Assembly (NCBI GenBank): GCA_003254905.1 | Contig: QANU01112598.1 | Location: 186,001-250,000 of the forward strand | From: Nissolia schottii | Taxonomy: Eukaryota > Streptophyta > Magnoliopsida > Fabales > Fabaceae | Direction of reading: 5' to 3' | Length of the DNA: 64,000 nt | Part shown: piece after piece, positions 36,836 through 47,623 of the stretch | Numbering within the stretch: position 1 is the stretch's first letter | Layout of the letters: each line of letters starts with the position of its first letter | The notes under the pieces: model-generated | The model's input: only the letters and a program-made list of their open reading frames with translations | Told to the model about the DNA's origin: nothing | Database searches by the model: none | Translations under genes and position numbers: made by a program

Positions 36836-38009
36836 ATAATTTTAAGATTAATCAAGTTTTTAGTCCCTATAAAATTGAAAAGTTTGGTTTTAGTCCTTAT
36901 ATAAAAGTTTTAGTCCCTGCAAAATTTAAAAGTTTAGTTTTAGTTCTTGGAGTTGTATGAGAGTTGACTGTGCTGACGTGGACGCGTTAGGTGCTGACGC
37001 GGCGCTGATGCGGCGCGCCACGCGGGATGCCACGTGGCAGAACCCCCCAAAACTCAACCCATGACCCGTGACCCGCCTGGCCTACCCGTTTTTAAAATTA
37101 AAATTTAAAAAATGGCATTTTCGTCCCCTAGCCCCCCTATCTCCTCCTCTCTCTGTCAACCACCCACCCACCCCACCCCTTCCGTCGCTCCTCTCCGCTG
37201 CCCCGCCGTCGACAATGTCTCTGACTGCAGGGCCTACACCTCCATTTACACCGCCTATCTCTCCAGCCCCACCGACCCTGACACTGCCAAGTGCCTCTTC
37301 GGCCTCGACTTCTCCTCCAACGCTTCTGATGGAAAGGGCAAGGTGGTCGCTATAGTGGCTTCCGTTGCCGTGGTGGTTTCGATTGCGGGGGCGGGTGGGT
37401 TTTGGGGTTGGTTGAGATGGAAGAGGAATAAGAAGAAGCGCAAGTATTCGGTGGGGAAGGGGAGATGCGGTGGGAATCTGGATTGGATTCGATGAGCCAG
37501 AGCACGACCTTGATTAGGTTTTCATTCGACGAAATCAGGAAGGCGACGAGGAATTTCTCGGGGGATAACATAATTGGGAGCGGAGGGTACGAGAACATAT
37601 ACAAGGGTTTGCTGAATGACGGGTCTCAGGTGGCACTGAAGAGGTCTAAGAACTGCTTCGTGGCGGGCGATGCGAGCTTCACCCACGAGGTTGAGGTGAT
37701 CGCCAGCGTGAGGCACGTGGATTGACGGGGCTTGACGGCGGGGNATTTTAAAAATGGGTCGGGTCAGGTGGGTCACGGGTCATGGGTTGAGTTTGGAGGG
37801 GGTTATGCCACGTGGCATCCCGCGTGGTGCGCCGCATCAGCGCTGCGTCAGCACCTGACGCGTCCACGTCAGAATAGTTAACTCTCATACAACTCCATGG
37901 ACTAAAACCAAACTTTTAAATTTTGCAGGGACTAAAACTTCTATATAGGAACTAAAACCAAACTTTTCAATTTTATATGAACTAAAAACTTAATTAACAC
38001 ATAATTTTA
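36836..38009. mobile_element. Pack-MULE with long TIRs and 9-bp target duplication
   Basis: The element spans 36845-38000 and is flanked by the exact direct repeat ATAATTTTA (36836-36844 and 38001-38009); a 9-bp duplication is the hallmark of Mutator-like transposition. Its ends are long terminal inverted repeats of about 230 bp, roughly 36848-37080 and 37755-37997. Both carry, in opposite orientation, AAGTTTTTAGT, AAATTGAAAAGTTTGGTTTTAG, TGACGTGGACGCGT, GCCACGTGGC, CATGACCCGTGACCC and the rest of the arm. No transposase lies between them. The interior is a piece of receptor-kinase gene, annotated separately. One N at 37744 lies at the inner edge of the right arm. Confidence 0.88.
37085..37725 (+). 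pseudogene. Captured receptor-like kinase fragment in Pack-MULE
   Basis: Part of a receptor-like Ser/Thr kinase gene carried inside the transposon. One frame (37112-37495) encodes a Cys-containing extracellular piece (VDNVSDCRAYTSIYTAYL), then a membrane segment (VVAIVASVAVVVSIAGAGGF) and a basic stop-transfer (RWKRNKKKRK). A second frame, shifted relative to the first, begins about 37465 and encodes the juxtamembrane and kinase start: FSFDEIRKATRNFSGDNIIG, a glycine loop GSGGYENIYKG, and VALKRSKNC with the lobe lysine. It stops after IASVRHVD. This order resembles RKF3-type kinases. The frameshift, early end and absence of the catalytic lobe (HRD, DFG) make it a pseudogene. It could still be transcribed. 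Confidence 0.85.
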
Positions 38010-39699
38010 TATTAACTTTTTAATAATTATAATTAAAATTATTTTATTTTTTATTTTATAATGACAGCCACATATCAAAATGTCTTATTTTATTAACTTT
38101 AAAAGTGAGAGGGACTCTTTAGCAAAAAGAATGTTACTGTAATCTTTGTCAATTTGTCCCATCTAACATCACTAATGAGAATTAAGTAAGTACCCTTCTC
38201 TCTTAGATCTGTAGCAATCTGAATCCTCCAAGATCCAGCATCTTCTCCTTCTGCTCTTCCGTGACCTTCGTCCTAAACCCTCCTCCGCCGCTGGCACCGC
38301 CTTTGGGGTTTGAAATGTCCTCCCTCGCGCATAAGTACTCCACTGGAGAGCAGTAGTAGACCGAAAATGAAGGCAGATTGTTTAATTGGTTTTAGATCTG
38401 GCAAATATTTTTGACCATTCATTGAAAAGGGGCTTTTTGGTTTTTGATCCGAGTATTTTTTGGATAACGGTCAGTGGTGAACGGAGGTAAGTGGAGCAGA
38501 GGGTTGGCGCCGTTTCTTGCTAATATTGATTATTAAATAAATAAGCATGTTTTGCGGTCAATAATCTTTTAAATTTTACCGTCCGTATAAATGCAAAACC
38601 ATAATTTTAGTATTCAGTTCTTAAAGGGTTAAAAGCATAAATTTTCCAGTAATCTCAACCCTCAATTTATATTTTAAAGGACACAATGCTTGCACCAACT
38701 TGATCCTAAAACTTACTCGGACCATTTGAGTCAGCTCCTTCAAAGACAAATGACAGTTAAGCTTTGACTTGGATTGCCATATTTATTTGCCAACCACATG
38801 ACAAGAAAGAAGATATGACTTTGCTTCCTTCCTCTAATAAATGTAGACCATGTCAGCTAGAAGATAAGTTAGGTACTGAGGTGGAGAAAATGTTGGGTTT
38901 GGGTGCTCATGAATCACACCAATTAAGCATGGGTTTGGCTGCGGGAATGAATCTGTCTCGTGTTAAATATTGTCATGGTCATGTTATAAAGAAAAACATA
39001 TAAACATTTGAGTTGTGTCCCAATAATTTTAAGGAGATTTCATTTATTCAAATTCTTTATTTTTTTTCCTTTTAACATGACCAAATTTGACAATTTTTGA
39101 CATGATTCATTCCAATTTGAATGTTGTTCCAAAATCAATTTTAACCTACCAAAATTTGGGCACAATGCTTAGTTTTATTTGGTTCTTCTTGCATGGTATC
39201 CTTAAAATCGATTTTAGGGTTCAAAATTGATTTTCGACAACGAAAGTGAGAGTTTATTAATTTTGCAGTTGATTATTACCAGAGTCCATTTTGGCTACAC
39301 CTTATCTTATAATATATCTAAAAGTGATTTTAATCAATACTATTCAAATAATACTATTTTGTCAAAATCAATATTTAAAAAAAAAACTATCAAACATATA
39401 CCCCTTTAACTTGAACTCAATTTTAACCGAAACCAATTATGACAAAATTAATTTCATCAATAATCAATTTTGCAAACGCATAACCAAACACTAAAATCGT
39501 TCTTTGTTCAATTATATAGTGACAGTTTAGCTAAAATTTTATTGATGGATTTTTTTCACTGGTTAAAGTCAAAATATTACTTTATAAATAAACAGAATAC
39601 ACGTTTACCAGAATACTTTATAAATAATAATTTCTCTCCTAGGTGTGTTTGGTCAATCACACGTTTAGTTGGATACTAGATTTGGATTTGGCTATTGGA
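38010..39699. other. Intergenic DNA with one GC-rich patch
   Basis: 38200-38360 is clearly GC-richer. On the minus strand it can be read as RTKVTEEQKEKMLDLGG, which looks protein-like, but I cannot place it in a family or find splice partners. It may be a gene fragment. 38764-39003 is an unremarkable 79-codon frame. 39100-39500 is AT-rich with repeated AAATCGATTTT-like and CAATTATGAC words, like an old MITE. Confidence 0.4.
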
Positions 39700-41930
39700 A
39701 AGAATGATTACACAATTTTTATTGGAAAGTTGTGGATGATGGTCGATTGAAGAGGTTTCTGGTTGGTAGTGATAGGGTTCCCCTCTTTGCATCTCCAATT
39801 TGTTAATGATACAATATTATTCTGCCCAATCGACCAATGAAGATACTATTAACAACTATTTGATGTTGTTGGATGGCTTCTGCACTATGTCTAGATTATG
39901 CATTAATGACAAGAAATCAGCACTCTAGTCAGATGGTGGAAAGAACTAAGGTCATGATGAATTACGAAATTGCCTCGCTTCCATTTATTTATCTTGGGAT
40001 CCTGAGGGGTGCAAACCCGGAGAGATTGGTACACGGGCTCCCTTCACTGAAAAATTTGAAGACAAATTAAGCATGTGGTGCTCCAAATTTCTATCCAAGG
40101 CTGGTAAAATTGTGCTAATCAAATCTATCATCAATACATAGTCTTCCTCTTTATTATCTTAGCATGTTCAAGATGCCAAAGACGCAGTGTTTTTCGGGAA
40201 AAACCAAATGGAGATTGGGGAATTCCGCTGATTAAATGGAGCCAAATTTAGTTACCTAGAGAATATGAGGGATTAAGTGTTGGTGATTTGACGGCTAAGA
40301 GCTTTTATTCAAATGGTGGTGGAGGTTTGCACTCTTTGGAAGAGTGTAGTGATTTCATGCAACAAAGTGGTTGGATTTGGGAAGCCTGAAATGCATCGTC
40401 TGTCTGAAGCTAAATGGCGGTCTATTGCAAACAATATGGGAAATTCAGGACAACAATTGGCTGAAAAAGTCCACAAGGAAGGCATTAGAGTTGAAATTGG
40501 GAATGAGGAAGTTACCCTTGAGAGGATTTGTGGGTCGGTGAGAAGATCTTGAAGGATTCTTTTCTATGTCTCTATTATGTTGTTATCAATGAAAATGTCC
40601 AAAGTTGTTGACAATTGCTTTTGGGACCGCCTGAAATGGGTCTGGTGCTTTGAATCAGATTTTTAATTTGCGCATGCGGTTGTGGTTGCGGTTGCGGTTG
40701 TTGCGATTGCAGGTATTGTAGTTGCTACAATGCAGTTACAATCGGTGTGACGTGATTTTTTTTTTTTAAATTTTCACATAATTTGATTTTTTTTTCATTT
40801 ATATTCATTGTAACTTTATATAAACTTTTATCAATATTTTAAGATTTTATATCATCTCAATAAATAATTTAAATTAGATCTATAAATAAAAAATAAATGA
40901 TTATTAAAATAATTATTCTAAATAGTATTTTTAACATATTATACAAACATATACAAGTATAACAATAACAATGAAGTAGAAAATTTATGAACCAAAAGAC
41001 CGCACAAGAGAAGGTAATAAGAAGTGAATCTATGACAGACGAAGATGAAATGATGACACCTATAAAGAAAGGATGAGAAAAATAGTAATAGACGAATCAA
41101 TAGTAGTTAAAAGACCGCAAAGTGAAATGTGAGAACAGGATGTCGGATAAGAGAAAATGAAAGTCGATTTTTATTTTTTGCAGCCGTTATAGTTGCAATC
41201 CTATGAATTTGGTTCACAATGCAATTGTAGTTCGATGCCGTTGCGAAGCTTACGGCATTAGCAATATTGCGGCTTGATGCGGACCGCAATTTAAAACCAT
41301 GCTTCGAATGGAAAAGGGACCTTTTTCCAATGGGAGCTGAATCTACTAAATGAGATGAAAAATGTCCTCTCCATTGCCACTTTAAATAGTAGCAGAATTT
41401 CCAATGTAATATGGAAATTAGACAAGAAGGGTATGTACTCGGTGAAATCCTTCATCCATGCAGCAACACATAACCAACATACCAACTCTTTCAACTTTGT
41501 TGGGAAAGTATGGAAAGAATTGGTTCCGCCTAGGGTGGAAATGCTCTCATGGTTTGTCATGCTGGGAAGATTCAACACGAAAGATAGGCTTGTAATGAAT
41601 TTGGAATGCGTTCTATGTAAAAGGGAAGTGCAAAGTCCCAACCATCTATTTTTCTAATGATCTTTCTCGCTAAATATTTGGGCAGTGTGAAAACAGAAAT
41701 GGAACATTGTCTGGGTTAGTCTTAGAACTGCTAAAGAATTCTCTGAGTCCTGGATCTCAATTACTGTCAAAGAAAAAAATAAGAAGGAATGGTGTCGTGC
41801 TTTTAAGGCTCCCTGTGGATCACGTGGATGGCGAGGGATCGAAGCATTTTTGAAGGAGTCGCATTGCCTATTGATGAATCAATTGCTTTGGCTGAGTTGT
41901 GGGTATCCCAATGGTCTAATTTTTGCAAAT
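39700..41930 (+). mobile_element. L1-type LINE remnant
   Basis: Plus-strand, 5'-truncated and frameshifted plant L1. In order: the catalytic region as FLVGSDRVPLF then HLQFVNDTILF, where the FADD box is mutated to FVND (39745-39830); LPFIYLGILRGANPERL (39985-40030); later KWVWCFE interrupted by an insertion and resuming as EWKRDLFP; and the zinc-binding zf-RVT domain at 41355-41657 with SVKSF, FVGKVWKELVPPRVEML.SWF, NTKDRL and CVLCKREVQSPNHLFF. Several stops separate the pieces. The 3' limit is uncertain and could reach about 42,250. It is dead as an element but readable enough to date the insertion it contains. Confidence 0.85.
40656..41301. mobile_element. Non-autonomous hAT-like element nested in the L1
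   Basis: A 646-bp insertion flanked by CTTTGAAT (40648-40655) and CTTCGAAT (41302-41309), an 8-bp target duplication with one change. The ends are imperfect inverted repeats: CAGATTTTTAATTTGCG on the left, and CATGGTTTTAAATTGCG as the reverse complement of the right. The CA start and 8-bp duplication fit hAT. The subterminal regions are rich in GGTTGCGGTTGCGG and GCGGCTTGATGCGGACCGC words. The middle is AT-rich and non-coding. Removing it rejoins the L1 frame exactly as WVWCFEWKRDLFP. Confidence 0.82.
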
Positions 41931-42947
41931 AACCAGGTACCTCTTCGATGGAATCATACTCCGTGTGATTGGGTTATTTTTGTTTCCACTACGCTCGAAT
42001 AATTTGATTATGATCCTGGTGCTGGTTCGTTTATGATCGTCCAAGTTTAAATAGTGATTCCTTCTCTCTGAATTTCTATTGAGGAACTCACGGATTTTTG
42101 CTAGCAGAGAAGCCCTGTTATCTGCTGTTTTTATGTGCCCCAGTTTTGGATTGATACACTGCTGTTGCGGATTCTTTTGGGTTTCTGTTCTTCGAATCTC
42201 TATTGCTATTTTGGTGGCCTGTGCCTGCGAGTGCAAAGTGCGAGTGCACTTTGATTGGTGGCTAATGGATCTCCTAAGAGTGCCCTTGGGAAAGAGAATC
42301 AATAAGTGTCGTTTGATGCTCCTGAAGACTAACTTTGCTTTTAGGCCAGAAACAATCATGTTGCTAGTACAATGTCTTTGGGATCAAGATAACAATCTTT
42401 TCATCAAAACATCAGGCCACGACATTAAAGGAGAGCATGTATATTGAGACATTCTCATATGCTAGCGCTAGAACTTCCCTCTTCAACCTAGGGAGGAAGA
42501 CTCAGATCCATCAATTTTAAATTCAACTCTCAATTGTGAGTCACAGTTGAGATTATTCGCCTATTTATATTCTCTAAATTAGTATAGTATCAATATCAAT
42601 AACCATCTTCAAACCAACCTTGCCCTCAAAGTTGCTAAAAGAAAGTGTGCCGAGCTATATTTAAAACGACCTTCTTCACCACCCAATGCACAAAGAAAAT
42701 AAAGCCAGTAAATTGCCTTTAAAGCCCTATCCATGGTCAAAGCAACCAAAGTCAACATTGGTTGTCACTGTGCATACTCAAAGCAACAACCAATGTTGAT
42801 ATCCAGCTTGTTCCATGAACATTAAACACAGTAACCAGAAAGCTCTATTACCTTGTTCCCGAAGTGCCTTTTAAGTTTTAACCATGGAATTAGATTGCTT
42901 GAGCTTCACGACTAATGTCATGGTGCAATGATACTAACAATACCTTA
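41931..42947. other. Spacer beyond the L1; no gene seen
   Basis: Moderate GC without a credible frame. The long open frame on the minus strand (42359-41916) has no domain and is antisense to L1-like sequence. Part of 42600-42900 may belong to a decayed gene fragment related to the PPR piece that follows, but I could not read it. Confidence 0.35.
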
Positions 42948-43235
42948 TTACATGATTCCAAATGACCCATAACCACGTGCCCCTATTATGCAAGTGAACC
43001 CAAAAATGATTGCTCTAAACAAACCCACAATCATGGTATTCCAACAAAACCAAATTCTTTTCAGGAATGAACTCAAAAACAGCAAAAGCATAATCTGCAT
43101 GTCCTTCACGAGGATACCCAGAACAGTGCTAGACACATTTCTTACAGGCTCTTCATCAAACACCTTCCTAGCTTCACCCAATGAACCAAAAATTCACGTG
43201 CATGTGAACCAAGATGTTCCAGTGCAAATAGAGAA
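42948..43235 (-). pseudogene. PPR gene fragment (broken)
   Basis: Minus-strand sequence encoding pentatricopeptide-repeat-like pieces: LGEARKVFDEEPVRNV, a helix-turn-helix repeat signature, followed after a frame change by AFAVFEFIPEKNLVFWNTMI. Upstream is a decayed NILVHMHVNF.. that resembles the usual LVHMYVKFG motif. PPR proteins bind organellar RNA. Only about two repeats survive, with frameshifts, no start and no targeting peptide. It lies immediately past the stop codon of F-box gene 1, so it may lie within that gene's 3' UTR. Confidence 0.6.
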
Positions 43236-43311
43236 CCACAAAATAATTAAAGCAAGACACAGAAGTCAAGAGTTGATAAGTAAGCATGCCTATCAGCTGA
43301 TAATAACAAAG

Positions 43312-45233
43312 TTACAATTCTAACTTAAAACTGATATTTTCCTGAGGAGCAAAAGTTGGCAATGCATCTAACATGGTTTTAAAATCAACGTTCTCATCAG
43401 TCTTCACTGAGCTTGTGATCTTGACATCCTTCAAGCCATGCCACCAACACTTGGTATGACCTGAACTGCAATAGCAGTCATCCTGTCTTCTGCCCATTAG
43501 CGTCTCGTAGAAAAACTTTTATTTTTGACAAATAACAAACAACAAATAGGGTTAGAAGCTCCACATAACATTTATTTTGATAAAAAGCATAAATGCAATG
43601 TATCTGATATAAAATGAAAATGCAGGCATATGAAACTCATTTGCTGGCAGCACCTTGCGAATGACAGAATCAAACAGAAGAGGTGGAGACAATGTCATAC
43701 CTCAATAAATTCTTTACTGCAAAAGTGAGAGTGCAAGCTCAATGAAATAGTTTCTGGGCAGCAACTTGACAGCAAGCAATTCACAAGAGGCACATAAAAA
43801 GCTTCATTTTTCGGAACAGAACGTAGGTGCAAGTGTTTGATGCATGGCAGAGGAGGAGGCGACGAAACTTGCAACACATCCGGGTTTGGTTCCTCCTACA
43901 CAAACGAGGTTATCAAGACAAAATAGGTAAATATGCAAGAAGAATGAGCCAATCAAAGCAGTCAGTTTATACTTACTACAAATGGCTGATGGATAAAGAG
44001 AGACAGTGATGCCAAAACTTTTTGAGGTTTGAAGTTTTGAATAAATTCCCTCAAGTTATAAAGATGCAGATAGTCCATGTGGATCAGAACATTGACTTCC
44101 AGTTGACTAGAACTTCTTATAAAAGATACAACAGGTTTGCTGGCACCATGACCACAATAGCCACATGATAATAAATTTGGAGCATCAATGTTGACCTCCT
44201 TCACGTTAGAGCAATTTGATAACTCCAAGACCTTGAGTCGAGCACTTGAAATATTGATCCTCTCAGAAACAGAGCAGTTAACCAACTTCAAACTCTCAAG
44301 AAAGAGGAATTTAGTAAACAGATCAAGAAACCACTGGTTTTCAAAAACAGTACTCTTCAAAGACCATAAGTTCAACCATCTCAAATTTCTGCAATTATCA
44401 TAATTCAGCTTGAAAGGCACATCCATATCACCAGAACAATAATAATACAAGGTTTCAAGATTTGGAGCATCAATATAAACTTCCTGTATTCCTTGAATGT
44501 CAACTCCCTTAAGCTTTGGTAGACCAAGCATGCTTAACGATTTCAGCGGAGCGGTCCTGGACACTAGCAGATCTCCTATGAATCGAGGTTTATACACAGA
44601 ACAACACTTCAAGGTTATCTGTTCAATCAATGGACAATGAGAAATGAGATGCTCGAGGGCCCCTTCATCACCCAAAACAACAGACCATAAGGATAACACT
44701 CGCAATGAGAAAAACTTGGTTGAACGATTCCAGAATGCTTTATCAACTCTGATTCCCCCCTGCAACACTAACTTATTAAGTGATTTGGCTTCAACGACAC
44801 CTGGTTTCAAGATATAGCATACGTCCTGACCCTCTTCATTCCGCTCAGGGCCATCAGACAGGACTAGCTCTAGGACCTCAACACCACTTTCAGATGCCAA
44901 CTTCATCCAAAGATCCAGATGCTGGGACATATACTTAAGGTCAAAACAGTTCACACTGAGCTTAAATTCTTTAATTGCTAAGCCTTGGTCGTGGAACCTT
45001 AGCAATGTTTTCTTCACATAACGAAGGAATATCTTTCTTTTTCTCTTAAAATCTTCGTCTGGCTGGGGAAATGTCCCGATAAATTGTCCGTCAGAAAAAG
45101 ACAAGACAGGAAACGTAGACCATGTTTCTCTCCATACCGTAGACAAAACACTAGTCCTGATAGCATCTTTCTCTGGCAGCCTTGAGAGAATTTCATGAAG
45201 TATAATTTTTGGCAGACCAGATATCTGGTCCAT
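43312..45233 (-). CDS. F-box/LRR/FBD protein, gene 1
   Basis: Predicted 551-aa F-box protein of the FBD/LRR class, a putative substrate-recognition subunit of an SCF ubiquitin ligase. Three exons on the minus strand: 45233-43977 (419 codons), 43895-43701 (65 codons) and 43515-43312 (67 codons plus TAA). All junctions are phase 0, with donors GTAAGT and GTATGA. The F-box is at residues 1-45 (MDQISGLPKIILHEILSRLP, then TSVLSTVWRETWSTFP). LRR-like strands follow in exon 1, such as LKSLSMLGLPKLKGV, IDAPNLETLYYY and LKVLELSNCSNVKEV. Exons 2-3 hold the FBD-type end (PPPLPCIKHLHLRSV, then CYCSSGHTKCWWHGLKDVKI). The start is the ATG at 45233; the frame above it has no ATG. A 3' splice site (TTTCAG) at 45257-45262 shows a 5'-UTR intron. 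Its substrate is unknown. It is a paralogue of gene 2. Confidence 0.92.
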
Positions 45234-45256
45234 TTTTTTCAATTACAATCGCGTCC

Positions 45257-45417
45257 CTGAAAGCAAGTAGACTATCATAAACAAATGCGTCATAGAAAAT
45301 GTTAAATAATGAGCTACATGTGTTATAGTTTAATCATAATAAAAATCTCTTTCATGTTGCATCCCAAGGGATTAAGAACTAAGTTCTATAAGCTATTTTC
45401 AGCTTACCTTTTGAATC
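45257..45417 (-). other. Probable 5'-UTR intron of F-box gene 1
   Basis: On the minus strand, a GTAAGC donor at 45417-45412 faces a TTTCAG acceptor ending at 45257, just 24 bases before the start codon. F-box gene 2 has a similarly placed leader intron, which supports it. A second, duplicated copy of the exon sequence lies at about 45915-46135, so the true first exon could be that one. Confidence 0.55.
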
Positions 45418-45712
45418 AATATGGTATCCTTTAAAATTGGTTGGCTCAAATTGTGCAGGGACGAGCTTTTCATACAAAGTTTCAGCTAGAGCTAATGATC
45501 ACACAATGCTCATCACGAAACAGAATAACACACAACATTCTACTCAAAGGTGGGAAAAGCTACATAAAATTCAATGGTGATTTTTGACAAATAAACAACT
45601 TAATGCGAATTAAGTTTAGAAATCAAGTTATGGCATAAGAATGAAACATCTGAAAGTTCCCAAAAAACAAGAAAATGTTTGGTTATGAGAGAGGAGATTG
45701 CCAAGTAGTAAT

Positions 45713-45714
45713 AA

Positions 45715-45744
<30 letters not shown>
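45713..45744. repeat. AAAT microsatellite
   Basis: About eight AAAT units, in the leader region of F-box gene 1. A matching array lies at 45817-45851. Confidence 0.92.
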
Positions 45745-45745
<1 letters not shown>

Positions 45746-45816
45746 GCAAATAATAAAAACAACAACGTAGAGAATAGATCAACAGAAAAGAGACTATGTT
45801 AAATTATGAGCTGCAA

Positions 45817-45819
45817 AAA

Positions 45820-45850
<31 letters not shown>

Positions 45851-45851
45851 A
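45817..45851. repeat. AAAT microsatellite, second array
   Basis: About nine AAAT units, 70 bases beyond the first array, near the junction between two duplicated leader-region segments of F-box gene 1. Confidence 0.92.
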
Positions 45852-46430
45852 CCCTATGCTTTTACATGTTCATCATGGACAATCAAGGAGATCAAGAACT
45901 AGATTCTACCAATAATATACACCTTACGGAGCTAACGCTTCTGACTCGTTATAGTATCCCTCAAGATTGATGACTCAATTTTTTTCCGGGGCGAGTTTTC
46001 CATACATAATTTCAGATACAGCTCATGAAATTTTTTCACGCGGACCAAAGAGATTTAGAAATCGAGTTGTGCCGCAAGAAAAGAAACATCTGAAAATTCC
46101 GGAAATGAAAATAAAAAAATGTTTGGTTAAGAGAGAGAGAGAGAGAGAGGAGGAGTTCGTCGAGATCGCTGGGAATGGCGAAATCAGAAACTCCACAAAA
46201 CCGATCGCTTCACTTCAAATTTTGCTATGTCTCACACCGACGTACATGAGGATTGAGGAGTCTCTGTGTGTGGTGGTGGTTGCTAGTGTGGTCACACTGG
46301 GAACTTTGACTGTATAGGTAAATTATTGATTGAGGCCAATCCTACGGTGCACAAGGTTCCCATATTGGAGGATCGGATTTTTGTGGGCTAATGACAGATC
46401 TGACGGGCATGTCAAACTGAAAAAGTTGGT

Positions 46431-46671
46431 TCCTGAATTTGCCACTACCCTGGGCGAATTCAGGGTGGCGAATTCAGATGGCGCAGCAGAGTGATGAAAT
46501 ATTTTATTTTTTTACTGATAGGTGTGGCAAATTCAGACCCTGAATTCGCCACATAGTATGGAGAGCTCAGGGTCTGAATTTGCCACATCATTTGGCGAAT
46601 TCAGACCCTATCAATAAAAAAATAAAATACACTGAATTCTGAATTTGCCACTGGGGGTGGCGAATTCAAAA
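46431..46671. repeat. Large imperfect palindrome with GAATTC motifs
   Basis: About nine copies of TGGC(G/A)AATTCAG or its complement lie in both orientations. Together they form one inverted repeat centred near 46565. The clearest arm pair is 46501-46520 against 46609-46628, matching 19 of 20 bases. Related sequences extend outward to about 46431 and 46671. There is no coding frame. It would form a long hairpin if transcribed. The class of element is unknown. Confidence 0.8.
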
Positions 46672-47623
46672 CCGAAACCCATATTTTCGTAAATTTTTCC
46701 CCTCCCCACATATCTGGATTTTCTTTGTTTTGAAACCATACAAAGGTAAAAAAATCCGATTTTTGTCACATACAAGAAATTTGACTATTAAACTAAATTA
46801 ATGTCAAATTTTAAAAGGTTATAATTAAATTGATGTCAAATTAATAATGTCAACACCATATTGAATATTTACTCTTAAGATTACCATGAAGCATGGACAC
46901 AACTATTTTTATGGGACCTAAGAGAGCTAAGAAAATGCCAAGAGTTAATAATGATGATGTGGCACGTTAACTGTCACGTCTTACCTAGGTTCTTTAGTTA
47001 GAAAGAAGAAACTTTGTCGCTAAATTATCAACATTATTGTGATATAATGTTATAACAATTATGTTTATTATATATTTAAATTGTGTTACTAATTAGTGAC
47101 TCAAAAGTTAGATTTAGTACATCAAACTAAATAAATAAACATCATTACCACTAAATTATTAATATTATTATGTTATTTTGCAACAATCATCATATATATT
47201 TTATACTTGAACTGTATTACCGATGAGTTAAAAAAAATTAAACTTTTATAAAAAAAAAAGTACAAATAAAAATTATAATAGATTTAAAATAGTTCTTTAG
47301 CTCAGTTTTACTAACTTAAAGGGACCTATCTAAAAACATAATTTAACTATTGATAAAATCATCATTTTAATATTTAACAAAAAAAATATTATTTTAATCT
47401 CTGTCCAATTTTTATGAAAATGTGTTTGTCCGATTTTTATGAAAATGTGTTTGGATGGAAAAATTGAAAGGAAAAAAAAAAGAAGAAAAGTTAATGGTCT
47501 TTTTGGTATTTTTAATTGGGAATAGTATGAGGTGAAGAACCTTAGAGGCTCACCAGGTACAAGATTGAAGACGAAGGTTCCAAAACTAGAGTAACGGAAT
47601 CTTAGTGTTTGGAAATTTCACTT
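46672..47623. other. AT-rich spacer, no gene seen
   Basis: Long A/T runs, no credible frame and no repeat structure that I could resolve. Confidence 0.5.

Larger units (their letters stand above)
45361..46150 (-). repeat. Local duplication of the F-box gene 1 leader region
   Basis: About 45370-45700 and about 45880-46140 are diverged direct copies. Shared phrases include ATCAAGAACTA/ATTAAGAACTAA, TATCC.T.AA.ATTG, GGGACGAGCTTTTC.ATACA versus GGGGCGAGTTTTCCATACA, TTTCAG.TA.AGCT, GAAACATCTGAAA.TTCC and ATGTTTGGTTA. The outer copy ends in a GA run (46130-46150). The copies may supply alternative first exons. Confidence 0.7.

Noticed and set aside
37068..37355. Proline/serine-rich plus-strand frame in the Pack-MULE
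   Set aside because: It is the wrong frame of the captured kinase fragment.
41916..42359. 147-codon minus-strand frame
   Set aside because: Antisense to L1-derived sequence, with no conserved motifs.
45713..45851. CRISPR-like regular repeats
   Set aside because: They are AAAT microsatellites in a eukaryotic genome. No CRISPR array with unique spacers was seen anywhere in the window.
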